Positions 21,312 to 32,538 of a stretch of 60,148 nucleotides of DNA are shown here, in pieces. The DNA is from Acidobacteriota bacterium (lineage in GTDB: Bacteria > Acidobacteriota > Blastocatellia > RBC074). How positions within the stretch are numbered: the stretch's first letter is position 1; each line of letters opens with the position of its first letter. Location: NCBI GenBank assembly GCA_019639255.1, contig JAHBSF010000030.1:1-60148 (forward strand), written 5' to 3'. The notes below the pieces were generated by a model. That model was not told the DNA's origin. It made no database searches and saw only the letters and a program-made list of their open reading frames with translations. A program made the translations under genes and the position numbers.

Positions 21312-22274
21312 TCACTTCTGCTGAAAGACTTCCCTGGCCACGGCAATCGCGGTCACCGCGTTAGGCCAGCCCGCGTAAAACGCCATGTGCGTAATGGTCT
21401 CAATCAACTCCTCTTGTGTCAGACCATTGTCTCGCGCTCGCGCAAAGTGGGAGCGAAGCTGGTCGGGGCGGTTCATCGCGATCAGCGCAGCCACCGTCGC
21501 CAGACTGCGGTCACGCTTCGAGAGCTGCGGACGTTCCCAGACATCGCCATAAAGTACGTCGTCCGTAATCTGCGCCAACTTGGGCGAAAAGTCTCCGATT
21601 GCTCTTTGCGACGGTCGCGGTTGCTGATTGGATACAGCATTAGGCGTAGCACGCGGCGGCGCGGTGTATTGGGCATCGCTGACCTTCTCCATCCATTCGG
21701 TCCGTTTGCCGTCGGGCAGTTGTTCGGTCACAGCGATGTGTGTCATCGCGGCGTTTGCCGAGGCTCCGTGCCAGTGTTTTGTGTTGGGCGGAATACGGAC
21801 AACATCCCCGGGTCTGATTTCCTGCGTCGGGCCGCCCCAGTGCTGCACCCAACCCACGCCCGCCGTCACAACGAGCGTCTGACCCAGCGGATGGGTATGC
21901 CAATTCGTTCGGGCGCCCGGCGCAAAAGTGACACGAGCGCCACCCACGCGTGACGGTTCAGTCGGCGGTAAGAACGATTCGACGCCTAAGGAACCAGTGA
22001 AGTTTTCGGCTGGCCTCATCTCCGGCGGTTGCGAACTGCTCCGCATGACACTGATTGCCTGCGCATCCTGAGTTGATGTGCTCGTAGCAGCGTCAGTCCT
22101 TGCAGCGGCTCCCGCCTGATTGGTCTGGCCCTTTGTCTGGCCCCTTGTCTGGCCAGTTGTCTGAGAAGACGCCGAAACGTGCAGCGAAAGCGATATGATA
22201 GTGGCTGCACCCAGTTTCATTAACGTGACACCGAAACCGTGGGAAGGCTGTGAGCCATTTCTTTTGATGTACAT
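21312..22274 (-). CDS. Exported cupin and carboxymuconolactone decarboxylase-like fusion
   Basis: The start is ATG 22274, with CAGGAG nine bases upstream; the longer open frame to 22493 runs into the aldo/keto reductase remnant and has no ribosome site. The 320-residue product has a signal peptide ([19 protein letters not shown]), a Gln/Thr-rich linker, a cupin domain ([33 protein letters not shown]: the expected metal His residues) and a C-terminal CMD domain ([30 protein letters not shown]). The CMD part lacks the CxxC of AhpD, so peroxidase activity is unlikely. Such fusions are often listed as quercetin-2,3-dioxygenase-like or decarboxylases; the substrate is unknown. Confidence 0.85.
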   Translation of the reverse strand: MYIKRNGSQPSHGFGVTLMKLGAATIISLSLHVSASSQTTGQTRGQTKGQTNQAGAAARTDAATSTSTQDAQAISVMRSSSQPPEMRPAENFTGSLGVESFLPPTEPSRVGGARVTFAPGARTNWHTHPLGQTLVVTAGVGWVQHWGGPTQEIRPGDVVRIPPNTKHWHGASANAAMTHIAVTEQLPDGKRTEWMEKVSDAQYTAPPRATPNAVSNQQPRPSQRAIGDFSPKLAQITDDVLYGDVWERPQLSKRDRSLATVAALIAMNRPDQLRSHFARARDNGLTQEELIETITHMAFYAGWPNAVTAIAVAREVFQQK

Positions 22275-22371
22275 TTTCTGTGCTCCTGTACTTGAATGTG
22301 ATGGTCGTTTGTCACGCGTATGTAGAGTACTCTGGAGATCGGAATGCAACCAGAGAACACATTTTTGCCGC

Positions 22372-23071
<700 letters not shown>

Positions 23072-23159
23072 TAAGACAATCGTCGCGAATGATTGTACAA
23101 TCCTGCAAACACTCCGTCGGCGGCACTTCAGGCGGAAGCCACGAGGATAGGGTGAGTTT

Positions 23160-24086
23160 ATGAACCATAGAGAAGCGAAACGCGAAGTGCAAAGATTGCA
23201 GATCAACAGGGAAGAACTCATTGAGCGAATCGCCCGCGCCCTTCCCGAAGACGGGTCATCGGATCCATTTCCCGGGTTTCGCCTCGCTCGTTCATCCGGA
23301 CCGATGGGGCCGCTACATTCCGTCTACCAGCCTGCCTTCTGCTTTGTCGCCCAGGGCCGCAAGCAGGCGCTTCTGGGCGAAGAATTATTCCGGTACGATC
23401 CCGGACATTACCTGATCTTCACCGTCGGTTTGCCGATCACCTTCGAGGTCGTGGAAGCGTCGAAAGAACGACCTTATCTGGGTCTCAGGCTGGATCTGGA
23501 TTCTTCCGTCGTCGCCTCAGTTATGATGGAGTCCGGCATTGAGGCAAAAAAAAGCGATGCCAGCGTGAAGGCGATAGACGTCAGTCCGTCGGACGCCAAT
23601 CTGCTTGACGCGGTTCTGAGATTGGTCCGTCTGCTCGACGCGCCGGCTGAACGCAGGATTCTCGCGCCGCTCATCACCAGAGAGATCGTTTTTCGGCTAT
23701 TGGCGGGAGGGCAGGGTGCGAGGCTCAGCCATCTTTTGGCGTCGGGAGGAGACAATCGCCGCATTTCCAGAGCCATCGGGCATCTGCACGAAAACTTTGA
23801 CCGGTCGCTCAGAATCGATGATCTCGCGCATGAACTCGGCATGAGCGTTTCCGGTTTCCATCATCACTTCAAGTCCGTCACCGCGATGAGCCCTTTACAG
23901 TTTCAGAAACAATTACGACTTCAGGAAGCGCGCCGGCTGATGCTCGGCGAAGATCTGGACGCGGCGAGCGCCGGGTACCGTGTGGGTTATGAAGACCCCT
24001 CATACTTCAGCCGCGATTACAAAAAACTTTTCGGCGCACCTCCCCAACGCGATATCGCCAGGCTGCGCAGCAACCTTGAACTTTAA
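23160..24086 (+). CDS. AraC-family transcriptional regulator
   Basis: 308 residues. The N-terminal half matches the AraC_N sensor type (YQPAFCFVAQGRKQALLGEE, YDPGHYLIFTVGLPITFEV). The C-terminal 100 residues are two helix-turn-helix motifs (SLRIDDLAHELGMSVSGFHHHFK and GYRVGYEDPSYFSRDYKKLFG). It probably activates the divergent aldo/keto reductase (now broken) and perhaps the cupin gene. The start at 23160 has GGGTGAG about six bases upstream. The codon use looks like neighbouring genes. Confidence 0.9.
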   Translation: MNHREAKREVQRLQINREELIERIARALPEDGSSDPFPGFRLARSSGPMGPLHSVYQPAFCFVAQGRKQALLGEELFRYDPGHYLIFTVGLPITFEVVEASKERPYLGLRLDLDSSVVASVMMESGIEAKKSDASVKAIDVSPSDANLLDAVLRLVRLLDAPAERRILAPLITREIVFRLLAGGQGARLSHLLASGGDNRRISRAIGHLHENFDRSLRIDDLAHELGMSVSGFHHHFKSVTAMSPLQFQKQLRLQEARRLMLGEDLDAASAGYRVGYEDPSYFSRDYKKLFGAPPQRDIARLRSNLEL

Positions 24087-24088
24087 GA

Positions 24089-24205
24089 CAAAACAGAACG
24101 CGGAAAGACACAGAAATGAAGACGCGGAACTCGCGGAAAAAGAATCGCACTGGCTTTCTTTCCGCGAGTTCCGCGTCTCTGTTTCCGTGCATTCCGCGGT
24201 TTCTT
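24089..24205. repeat. Intergenic palindrome, GCGGAA type
   Basis: The inner arms GACGCGGAACTCGCGGAAA and TTTCCGCGAGTTCCGCGTC (24121 onward and 24160 onward) are perfectly complementary over 19 bp. The outer part, starting ACAGAACGCGGAA and ending TTCCGCGGTTTCT, is looser. It begins 3 bp after the stop of the AraC gene. Confidence 0.85.
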
Positions 24206-24246
24206 TACTCACTCGAATCGGGCGACGACGCTGATCCGGGTTACAG

Positions 24247-24368
24247 ACCGGAGGCGGCGCGTGGGACACCAATCCAGCATCGGGCTTATAGGTAATCGGA
24301 ACATCCAATGGGGCGGATGCGCCGTTGCACAACAGTCCCGATGGAAGCGTGCACATCGCGGTCGGCGA
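24247..24368. repeat. Displaced fragment of the protease C-terminal repeat
   Basis: 122 bp that match 13261-13382, inside the fourth repeat of the secreted protease, with about four differences (118/122 by eye). One change turns a Trp codon into TAG, so the copy is not coding. It starts abruptly after the palindrome copy and ends near the MazF-type toxin gene. It is a non-functional copy, not a second gene. Confidence 0.9.
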
Positions 24369-24414
24369 AGGATCATCTGCCTTTGATCTGATTTTGCAAA
24401 AGTTCAGTTGTAAA

Positions 24415-24979
<565 letters not shown>

Positions 24980-25141
24980 CAAACATACTCCAGACATACC
25001 TACAATGTAAAGATTATGAGTGACCGGGGAATTTAAATCCGAAGTGAACTGTTGGGCGTTAGCACTCATGCAATTGACACTCTCCATCTAAGCCTGGCGG
25101 TTGTAGATTGATCTTCTACAGATCTACTGTGGACCGGAAGG

Positions 25142-25211
25142 AGAGTAACTGCCGCCGGCGCCGTGCTTTTTCGCACGTTGCACATCACTCACTTTTTGCC
25201 GCGCTGCTCGA
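25142..25211. repeat. Copied fragment of the glnS/beta-propeller gene junction
   Basis: 70 bp matching 26541-26610 with about three differences. In the original, the segment covers the end of glnS and the first codons of the adjacent gene. Here it is isolated and followed 35 bp later by a half palindrome, so the copy may have been produced together with that repeat. Confidence 0.85.
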
Positions 25212-25245
25212 ACCTGATAGTGTTTGCATCATCGCGACATCGGGG

Positions 25246-25318
25246 CAAAAAAGAGAGATAACGGAACAGACGAAATGAGACGGAAACTACGGAAATATTC
25301 GAAACAAACGGAAAAGAT
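25246..25318. repeat. Half copy of the TAACGG-type palindrome
   Basis: AAAGAGAGATAACGGAACAG is followed by the inner sequence and loop-like ATATTCGAAAC, but the right arm is missing. It is the left half of a copy, ending about 28 bp before the stop of the 413-residue gene (25346). Confidence 0.75.
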
Positions 25319-25345
25319 CATACCCTTCCGATTGCGGCGATTCGC

Positions 25346-26587
25346 TCAGTTCCGCGGCCCGGTGCGATTCCCCTGAGTTTCAATCGTGCGCACTTTAATC
25401 CTGTTCGGCCCGTCGAAAGTTGCAAGGCGAACCCTTCCGTTGCCGTGCCAGACGGCGGCATCAAGGGAATGTCCGCGCTTCCACATACCGACCGTCTGTA
25501 AAACCCGCAGAGAACTCGCATCGAAGACGATGGCTTTTCTCGCCGTTATCCTACCGAAAGTGAGTTCAAAAGTGCTGGATGCCTGGCAAAGCGCCGCGCC
25601 CGCAGATTTATCGGGCGACAGAATGGCATCGTAAACCAGACAGTCGCTCCTGGTCCGATTCCGTAAATGGCGCGATTGGCCGGGTTCAAGACGATATATG
25701 TTGATGAGAATGTCATTTTTCGGCGTCAGGTCGTGGCTGATTGCCACGACCGCATTGTCGGGAAAGAGCACTCCTCCAATACCGTAACCCTTCTCGGCCG
25801 TCATTTCGATCCGAACGCCGGCGTCGCCTTCAGCGGGAGCGAGCGTATAACCGACGGATGTACTCCGCGAAAACCAGGGCATGCCATCGGGAGTCGCTCC
25901 TTCAAGCATGCCGTCTTGAGGGTTCGCGTAAGTAACGTCGCTTACTATCTCTTCAAGATTTCGAACGTTGAGTTGAACGATGCGCACCGATGCGCCGATA
26001 CGCTCCGATGCCTGCATTGCCGATGCGTCGAGAATAACCGACTCGCTGTTGCTGTTGAACCCGAATATTCTTGCGTAGGCCGGGATGGCGCCGGGCTCGT
26101 CGAGCGAACTGATTACGTTCAACGTGTCGGCGTCGAAAATGGTGATGAATCCGGGATCGTCCTTTGAGAGCGTATACGGCCAGTTTGTGTAGAGCAGCCA
26201 CCGTCCGTTTGCCGATACGCGAAGCATACAGCGGCCGCGCGCAACCTTACGAGCGGGAATCGTCAGCTTATTACTGCGAATTTCGCGCCCGGTAGAAACA
26301 TCGAAGACTCGTAGCCAAAGCCCGGTCGTTGCGTTATGCGGTTGCTTGTCGGGATGTATGATGAAGAGTTCGCCTGCGGGCGCAAACGCAATACCGGCAG
26401 GGGCGACCCGGGCATCGAGTCGCGGCACGACGATGTCGAGATGTTTTTTTCCGAGGGTAGTCTGGGCTGCAAGCAGGAGTATACAGAGCACGCCGGAAGC
26501 GACCGTCCTTCCGCGCTTTCCCGGCAGGGCGACGGGAAGCAGAGTAACTACCGCCGGCACCGTGCTTTTTCGCAGGTTGCACATCAC
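25346..26587 (-). CDS. Exported WD40-like beta-propeller protein
   Basis: 413 residues. Hydrophobic residues 30-46 (TVASGVLCILLLAAQTTLG) could be a signal segment, though the preceding 29 residues are long for a signal. Sequence after it has blade-like repeats (FAPAGELFIIHPDKQ, LRVSANGRWLLYTNWPY, GFITIFDADTLNVISSLDE, AVVAISHDLTP). It does not match a named family. It starts with GTG at 26587, right after the glnS stop (26588), so the pair is probably co-transcribed. Role unknown. Confidence 0.7.
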   Translation of the reverse strand: MMCNLRKSTVPAVVTLLPVALPGKRGRTVASGVLCILLLAAQTTLGKKHLDIVVPRLDARVAPAGIAFAPAGELFIIHPDKQPHNATTGLWLRVFDVSTGREIRSNKLTIPARKVARGRCMLRVSANGRWLLYTNWPYTLSKDDPGFITIFDADTLNVISSLDEPGAIPAYARIFGFNSNSESVILDASAMQASERIGASVRIVQLNVRNLEEIVSDVTYANPQDGMLEGATPDGMPWFSRSTSVGYTLAPAEGDAGVRIEMTAEKGYGIGGVLFPDNAVVAISHDLTPKNDILINIYRLEPGQSRHLRNRTRSDCLVYDAILSPDKSAGAALCQASSTFELTFGRITARKAIVFDASSLRVLQTVGMWKRGHSLDAAVWHGNGRVRLATFDGPNRIKVRTIETQGNRTGPRN

Positions 26588-28321
<1,734 letters not shown>

Positions 28322-28365
28322 CGGTTCGCTACTTCTCCTGCACGATAAATATCTATTGGCACGGG

Positions 28366-28471
28366 AAGAAAGAAAGATAACGGAACAAACGAAATGAAAC
28401 GAAAATTACGGAAACATTCAACTTTTCCGTTCTTTCCGTTTCATTTCGTTTGTTCCGTTATCGCTCTTTCC
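28366..28471. repeat. Intergenic palindrome, TAACGG type, clear loop
   Basis: GATAACGGAACAAACGAAAT on the left pairs with ATTTCGTTTGTTCCGTTATC on the right, with the inner ACGAAAATTACGGAAA partly pairing too. The loop contains ACATTCAAC followed by TTTTCCG. The right arm ends at 28471, next to the stop codon of the DUF1552 gene (28472-28474). Confidence 0.9.
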
Positions 28472-29824
28472 TCAGATCTCGCTCAAAAGCGCGAGCTTGC
28501 CCGTGCTGTCGCCGATCTTTTCGGGCTCGACTCCAATACGTTCAAGCAGCGTCATATAGAGATTCGTAATCGGCGTGCCCTTCCCAAACACTATGTGCCG
28601 GCCCGGCTTCCAGGCCTTGCCGCCTCCGCGCCCCGCAAGCAGTATCGGCAGATCCGAATGCGTGTGACGGTTGCCGTCGCTCAGCCCGCTTCCGTATACG
28701 ATCATCGAGCGGTCGAGCAGCGTCGAGTCGCCCTCTTTGATCGACTTCAGTTTGTCGAGGAAATACCCGAACGACCGCGCGTGATAAATGTTTATCTGCG
28801 CCACTTTCTCGATCCAGTCCTCTATGTTGCGATGATGCGTCAGCGGATGATGCGGATCGGGAATGCCTATCTCGGGGTATACGCGCATGCTGCCTTCGCG
28901 CCCCACCATCAGCGTCGATATGCGCGTGAGATCGGTTTGAAAGGCGAGCACAAGCAGATCGTAGGTGAGCTTCAGGTATTCGTCGAAAGTAGTCGGTATG
29001 CCGGCCGGTTTTTCTATGCCGGGATCGATTTCGCGGTTTTCCTTTTCTGCGGCTGCGATTCTGGTTTCGATATCGCGCACGGCGTAAAGATATTCGTCGA
29101 TCTTGCGCCGATCCGATGCGCCGAGCGTGGAGACAAGGCGCTCGGTGTCTTCGCGAACCGTATCCAGTATGCTGCGGCGGTAGCGGGCGCGGCGGGCGCG
29201 CGTTTCGGGGTCCAGGTTCAGATTCTCGGCGCCGAACAGCCTTTCGAAAACGAGCCGCGGATTGGTTTCGGGCGGATTCGGCGTCGTGGGCGTGCGCCAC
29301 GATATGCTGTTTGTGTATGCGCAGCTATAGCCCGAATCGCAGTTGCCCACGGTGCGCGAATCCTCGCACCCGAGTTCGAGCGAGGCAAGGCGCGTTTGTT
29401 TCCCTAGCTGCTCGGCCGCGATCTGATCGGCCGATACGCCGTTGCGTATGTCGGCGCCGGCGGTTTTCTTGCAATGCACGCCGGTTAGAAAGGATGCGCC
29501 GGCGCGCGCGTGATCGCCGGGACCGTCGCCGAGCGCATTGCCGTTGTAGTCATCGAGGCCCGACAGCACCAGCATATCTTCGCGAAAGGCTTCGAGCGGT
29601 TTCAGTATGCGCGGAAGCTCGAATCCGCGTCCGGCCGAAGCGGGCGTCCAGTCCTTCATCACGATCCCGTTCGGGACGTAAACGAAGGCGAGCCGCACGG
29701 CACCCGATGCGTCCGAGGGGCGCGCAAGCGCAGGCGTCATGGCGTCGAGCATCGGCAGAGCTACGGCCGCTCCGGTTCCGAGCAGAAATGTCCGTCTCGA
29801 CAGACGCTTTCGCGTAATGATCAT
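28472..29824 (-). CDS. DUF1552 secreted protein
   Basis: 450 residues. Tat signal KRLSRRTFLLGTGAAVALPM. Sequence features of the DUF1552 family: MLVLSGLDDYNG, HARAGASFLTGVH and LGCEDSRTVGNCDSGYSCAY. The family accompanies DUF1592/1588/1587 cytochrome-like proteins in acidobacterial and planctomycete genomes and is thought to be an exported oxidative or binding partner; function is not established. Start ATG 29824 overlaps the stop of the upstream DUF1592 gene (ATGA). Confidence 0.85.
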   Translation of the reverse strand: MIITRKRLSRRTFLLGTGAAVALPMLDAMTPALARPSDASGAVRLAFVYVPNGIVMKDWTPASAGRGFELPRILKPLEAFREDMLVLSGLDDYNGNALGDGPGDHARAGASFLTGVHCKKTAGADIRNGVSADQIAAEQLGKQTRLASLELGCEDSRTVGNCDSGYSCAYTNSISWRTPTTPNPPETNPRLVFERLFGAENLNLDPETRARRARYRRSILDTVREDTERLVSTLGASDRRKIDEYLYAVRDIETRIAAAEKENREIDPGIEKPAGIPTTFDEYLKLTYDLLVLAFQTDLTRISTLMVGREGSMRVYPEIGIPDPHHPLTHHRNIEDWIEKVAQINIYHARSFGYFLDKLKSIKEGDSTLLDRSMIVYGSGLSDGNRHTHSDLPILLAGRGGGKAWKPGRHIVFGKGTPITNLYMTLLERIGVEPEKIGDSTGKLALLSEI

Positions 29825-32376
29825 AACGATTTTTCTCCCCTGCGCATTTGAAACGGCAGGCTGTTGACTATCTCAAGCACAAGCGACGAAAACCGGTAAT
29901 CGCGCGCTGCGGCATTCCCGGCAATCTTTTTTACCGTCATACGGTCATATCTTTCAAGTCCGCGCCCGAGTCCGTAGGTCAGTAACTTTTCGGTCAATCC
30001 TTCGGCGAACGCATCGCGATCGGCGCGCAGGATCGTCTTTAATTCGGTCGCGCCGCGAAACGATCGGCCGTCGGGCAGCACGCCCGATGCATCTATCGGA
30101 AACTTTCCGTCCTCGGTGCGCCACGCGCCTATGGCGTCGAAGTTCTCAAGGCCGAAGCCGAGCGGATCCATTCGCGCATGGCACGAGGCGCAGGTCGGAT
30201 TCTTCCTGTGCTCTTCGAGCTGCTGCCTTAAAGACGCAGAAGTTCCCACCGCGGCTTCATCCAGATTCGGCACACCCGGCGGGGGAGGGGGCGGGGGCGC
30301 GTTCAGTATGTTTTCCAGAATCCACTTGCCGCGCAATACCGGAGATGTGCGCGTGGCATACGACGATACCGTAAGCACGCTCGCCTGCGTCAGCACTCCG
30401 CCCCTGTTTGTGGAAGCTGTGAGCGCTACGCGGCGGAACTGCGGTCCCTCGACGCCGGGAATGCGGTAAAACTTGGCCAGCCGCTCGTTGAGAAAAGTGT
30501 AATCGGCGTCGATGAAATCCAGAATGCTGCGATCGCTGCGCACTACCTCTTCGAAGAAAAGCTCCGTTTCGCGCAGCATTGACATGCGCAGGTATTCCTC
30601 GAATTCCGGAAAACGCTCCTGATCGGGTTTGACCGATTCGAGCCTTCTCAGCTCCAGCCATTGGCCGCCGAAATTTTCTACAAGCGCGCTCGATCGCGCA
30701 TCCTTCAGCATCCGCCGCACCTGCGCTTCGAGCACCGCCGGGAGCCGCAACTGCCCGCGCTGTGCGGCGCGCATCAACTCCTCGTCCGGCATGCTGCTCC
30801 ACAGAAAATACGACAACCGCGAGGCAAGTTCGTACTGACCGAGCGGTTCGACGCCGTCAACCCGGGCAGCCGCGCGTTGCCGCTGCGCTTCCGCGCCCTC
30901 GATGCGGAAAAGGAAATGCGGCGAAACTAGTATCGCCTGTATCGCTACGCTCAAACTCTCCGAGAGCGATTCGCCGTCGCGCTGCGCGGCTGCAACCAGA
31001 TCGAGCAGTTGATCGACTTCCCTTTTTGCGACCGGACGCCTGTAAGCTCGCCGCGCAAGATTCGCTACGATGCGCCGAGCGCAGCCGGGCGCGTGATCGT
31101 CCTCGGCGTGGCCGCATACGTAGATCTTTTTGATGCTTTCGGGCGACGGACCCGGTTTTTGTCCGTACGGTCCGCCGACCTCGATCATCCCTACGCGCGC
31201 ATCGTTTACAGGAATTACCTCAGCAATGCGCGCCTCGAAGCGGCGTCTGAACTCGGCCAATCGCTCCGGGGGCAGATTCGGCGGCGGCCGGAATTCGGGC
31301 GCGGGCCGCTGCGGTCGCTTCGACGGGTTCGGTCCCTCGTATTTCGGCGGCAATCCGTCGTAGAGGCGCAGGAATGAAACCGCGATCCAGTGTTTACCGG
31401 CGGGAACCCTTACGCGGAAATCCAGCGTCTGTCCGCCCAGATCCTGACGATCGTCGGCAAACGAAGCGAGGTGTTCGGGGTCAAACGGTTTTACTTCCAC
31501 CTGACGGCCGTCGATCCAGAACGCTACCTGAAGCGGTTCGGACCCGAGCGGGCGTACGCCGCCGAAAAAGGCCCGGAAGTTGTATTCGCCGTCTGCGGGA
31601 AAACGATGCACGACGTGGCGCGCGTTGGGCAGGCTCAGGCCCGTTGCGTCGTATTCAAACAGCGGCGCGTTGCGCTGAACTATGCGGCGGCCGGGCGCGG
31701 GCAGGCGCGTCAAAGTTGGCTTGAGCTGTTCGGGCCCGAAAAGGGCAGTGCGCGCGATTCTTTCGGCCGCAGTGAGGTATTTCTCCATCAATCCGGGCGA
31801 AAGCGAAAGCACGTCGCCTATGTTGTCGAAGCCGTAGCCCGAATCGTCCTGCGGAAAATCTTCGGCCGGCTCCAGATCCACGCCGAGCAGGTCGCGCACG
31901 GTGTTGTTGTATTCGGCGCGGTTGAGCCTGCGCGCAGTGACGCGGCCCGGATCGGGTTTGGCCATCCGGTCGGCTCGCGCAAATTCGCCCTCGATCCATT
32001 GCAGCACGGCCTTCATTTCAGATTCTTCCGGCCGGGGCGCGCCCTTCGGCGGCATCTCGCCGCTGCGGATTCTGTAAACTACGCGCTCGAAAGTTTCCCT
32101 GTGCTCGTGGATCGCGGCCGCGGTTTTGTACTGCTCAAGGTTGAGTTCTCCCGAACTCCGGCGCGCATTGTGACAGGCGATGCAGTTGTCTTCCAGAAAC
32201 GGCAACAATCTGACGGCAAACGGGTCTTCTGCAACGGGGGCGTCTTTGGATCTCTGCACCTGGGATCTCTGCACCTGGGATCTCTGCGCCTGCGGAGTCG
32301 AAGGCGCGAGGGCCAGATACACCAGCGGCGCAAGGATAATAAGCAGCCGCAACAGATTCTTTCCGCTTGTAGCCAT
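29821..32376 (-). CDS. DUF1587/DUF1592/DUF1588 cytochrome c-like secreted protein
   Basis: The start is best taken as ATG 32376; the longer frame to 32451 is read through the palindrome. The 851-residue product has a membrane/signal segment (LLRLLIILAPLVYLALAP), a QRSQV tandem, a haem-binding CIACH and a PSD1-like cap, then DUF1587, DUF1595, DUF1592 (FLWSSMPDEELMRAA) and DUF1588, with a second CASCH (near 750) and DUF1585 at the C-terminus. Two CxxCH sites suggest two c-type haems. It probably works with the DUF1552 protein encoded downstream. Substrate unknown. Confidence 0.9.
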   Translation of the reverse strand: MATSGKNLLRLLIILAPLVYLALAPSTPQAQRSQVQRSQVQRSKDAPVAEDPFAVRLLPFLEDNCIACHNARRSSGELNLEQYKTAAAIHEHRETFERVVYRIRSGEMPPKGAPRPEESEMKAVLQWIEGEFARADRMAKPDPGRVTARRLNRAEYNNTVRDLLGVDLEPAEDFPQDDSGYGFDNIGDVLSLSPGLMEKYLTAAERIARTALFGPEQLKPTLTRLPAPGRRIVQRNAPLFEYDATGLSLPNARHVVHRFPADGEYNFRAFFGGVRPLGSEPLQVAFWIDGRQVEVKPFDPEHLASFADDRQDLGGQTLDFRVRVPAGKHWIAVSFLRLYDGLPPKYEGPNPSKRPQRPAPEFRPPPNLPPERLAEFRRRFEARIAEVIPVNDARVGMIEVGGPYGQKPGPSPESIKKIYVCGHAEDDHAPGCARRIVANLARRAYRRPVAKREVDQLLDLVAAAQRDGESLSESLSVAIQAILVSPHFLFRIEGAEAQRQRAAARVDGVEPLGQYELASRLSYFLWSSMPDEELMRAAQRGQLRLPAVLEAQVRRMLKDARSSALVENFGGQWLELRRLESVKPDQERFPEFEEYLRMSMLRETELFFEEVVRSDRSILDFIDADYTFLNERLAKFYRIPGVEGPQFRRVALTASTNRGGVLTQASVLTVSSYATRTSPVLRGKWILENILNAPPPPPPPGVPNLDEAAVGTSASLRQQLEEHRKNPTCASCHARMDPLGFGLENFDAIGAWRTEDGKFPIDASGVLPDGRSFRGATELKTILRADRDAFAEGLTEKLLTYGLGRGLERYDRMTVKKIAGNAAARDYRFSSLVLEIVNSLPFQMRRGEKSL
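32248..32292. repeat. Three tandem 15-bp units inside the DUF1592 gene
   Basis: GGATCTCTGCACCTG repeated at 32248, 32263 and 32278 (last copy with one change). On the minus strand the in-frame repeat encodes QRSQV three times just after the signal segment, so slippage would lengthen a linker without frame loss. Confidence 0.9.
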
Positions 32377-32426
32377 CTCAGGATGCACCTTTTCGTTTTC
32401 CGGGTAATCTACACCATTTTGGGGGG

Positions 32427-32535
32427 AAGAGAGAACGCGGAATACGCGCAATGGAGCGGAAAATACAAAAAGCAGCAGTTATTGACTAATCTTTTCCGTT
32501 TTTTTCGCTCCATTGCGCGTATTCCGCGTTCTCTT
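32427..32535. repeat. Intergenic palindrome, GCGGAA type, 28-bp perfect arms
   Basis: Arm 32431-32458 starts GAGAACGCGGAATACGCGCA and is exactly complementary to 32506-32533. The inner sequence GGAAAA...TTTTCC extends pairing. The right arm ends three bases before the stop of the esterase-lactonase gene (32539). It lies between two same-strand genes; the false N-terminal extension of the DUF1592 gene comes from reading into it. Confidence 0.95.
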
Positions 32536-32538
32536 CAC

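Larger units (their letters stand above)
24987..25345. other. Accessory intergenic stretch with two repeat fragments
   Basis: About 360 bp without a gene. It includes a 70-bp copied fragment at 25142-25211 and a half palindrome at 25246-25318; both are listed separately. The rest shows nothing I can name. It probably carries the toxin-antitoxin promoter at 24990-25100. Confidence 0.5.

Noticed and set aside
32377-32451. N-terminal extension MRVFRVLSS of the DUF1592 protein
   Set aside because: The extension is a translation of the palindrome arm, with the true signal peptide starting at 32376. Similar false extensions occur for glmM.
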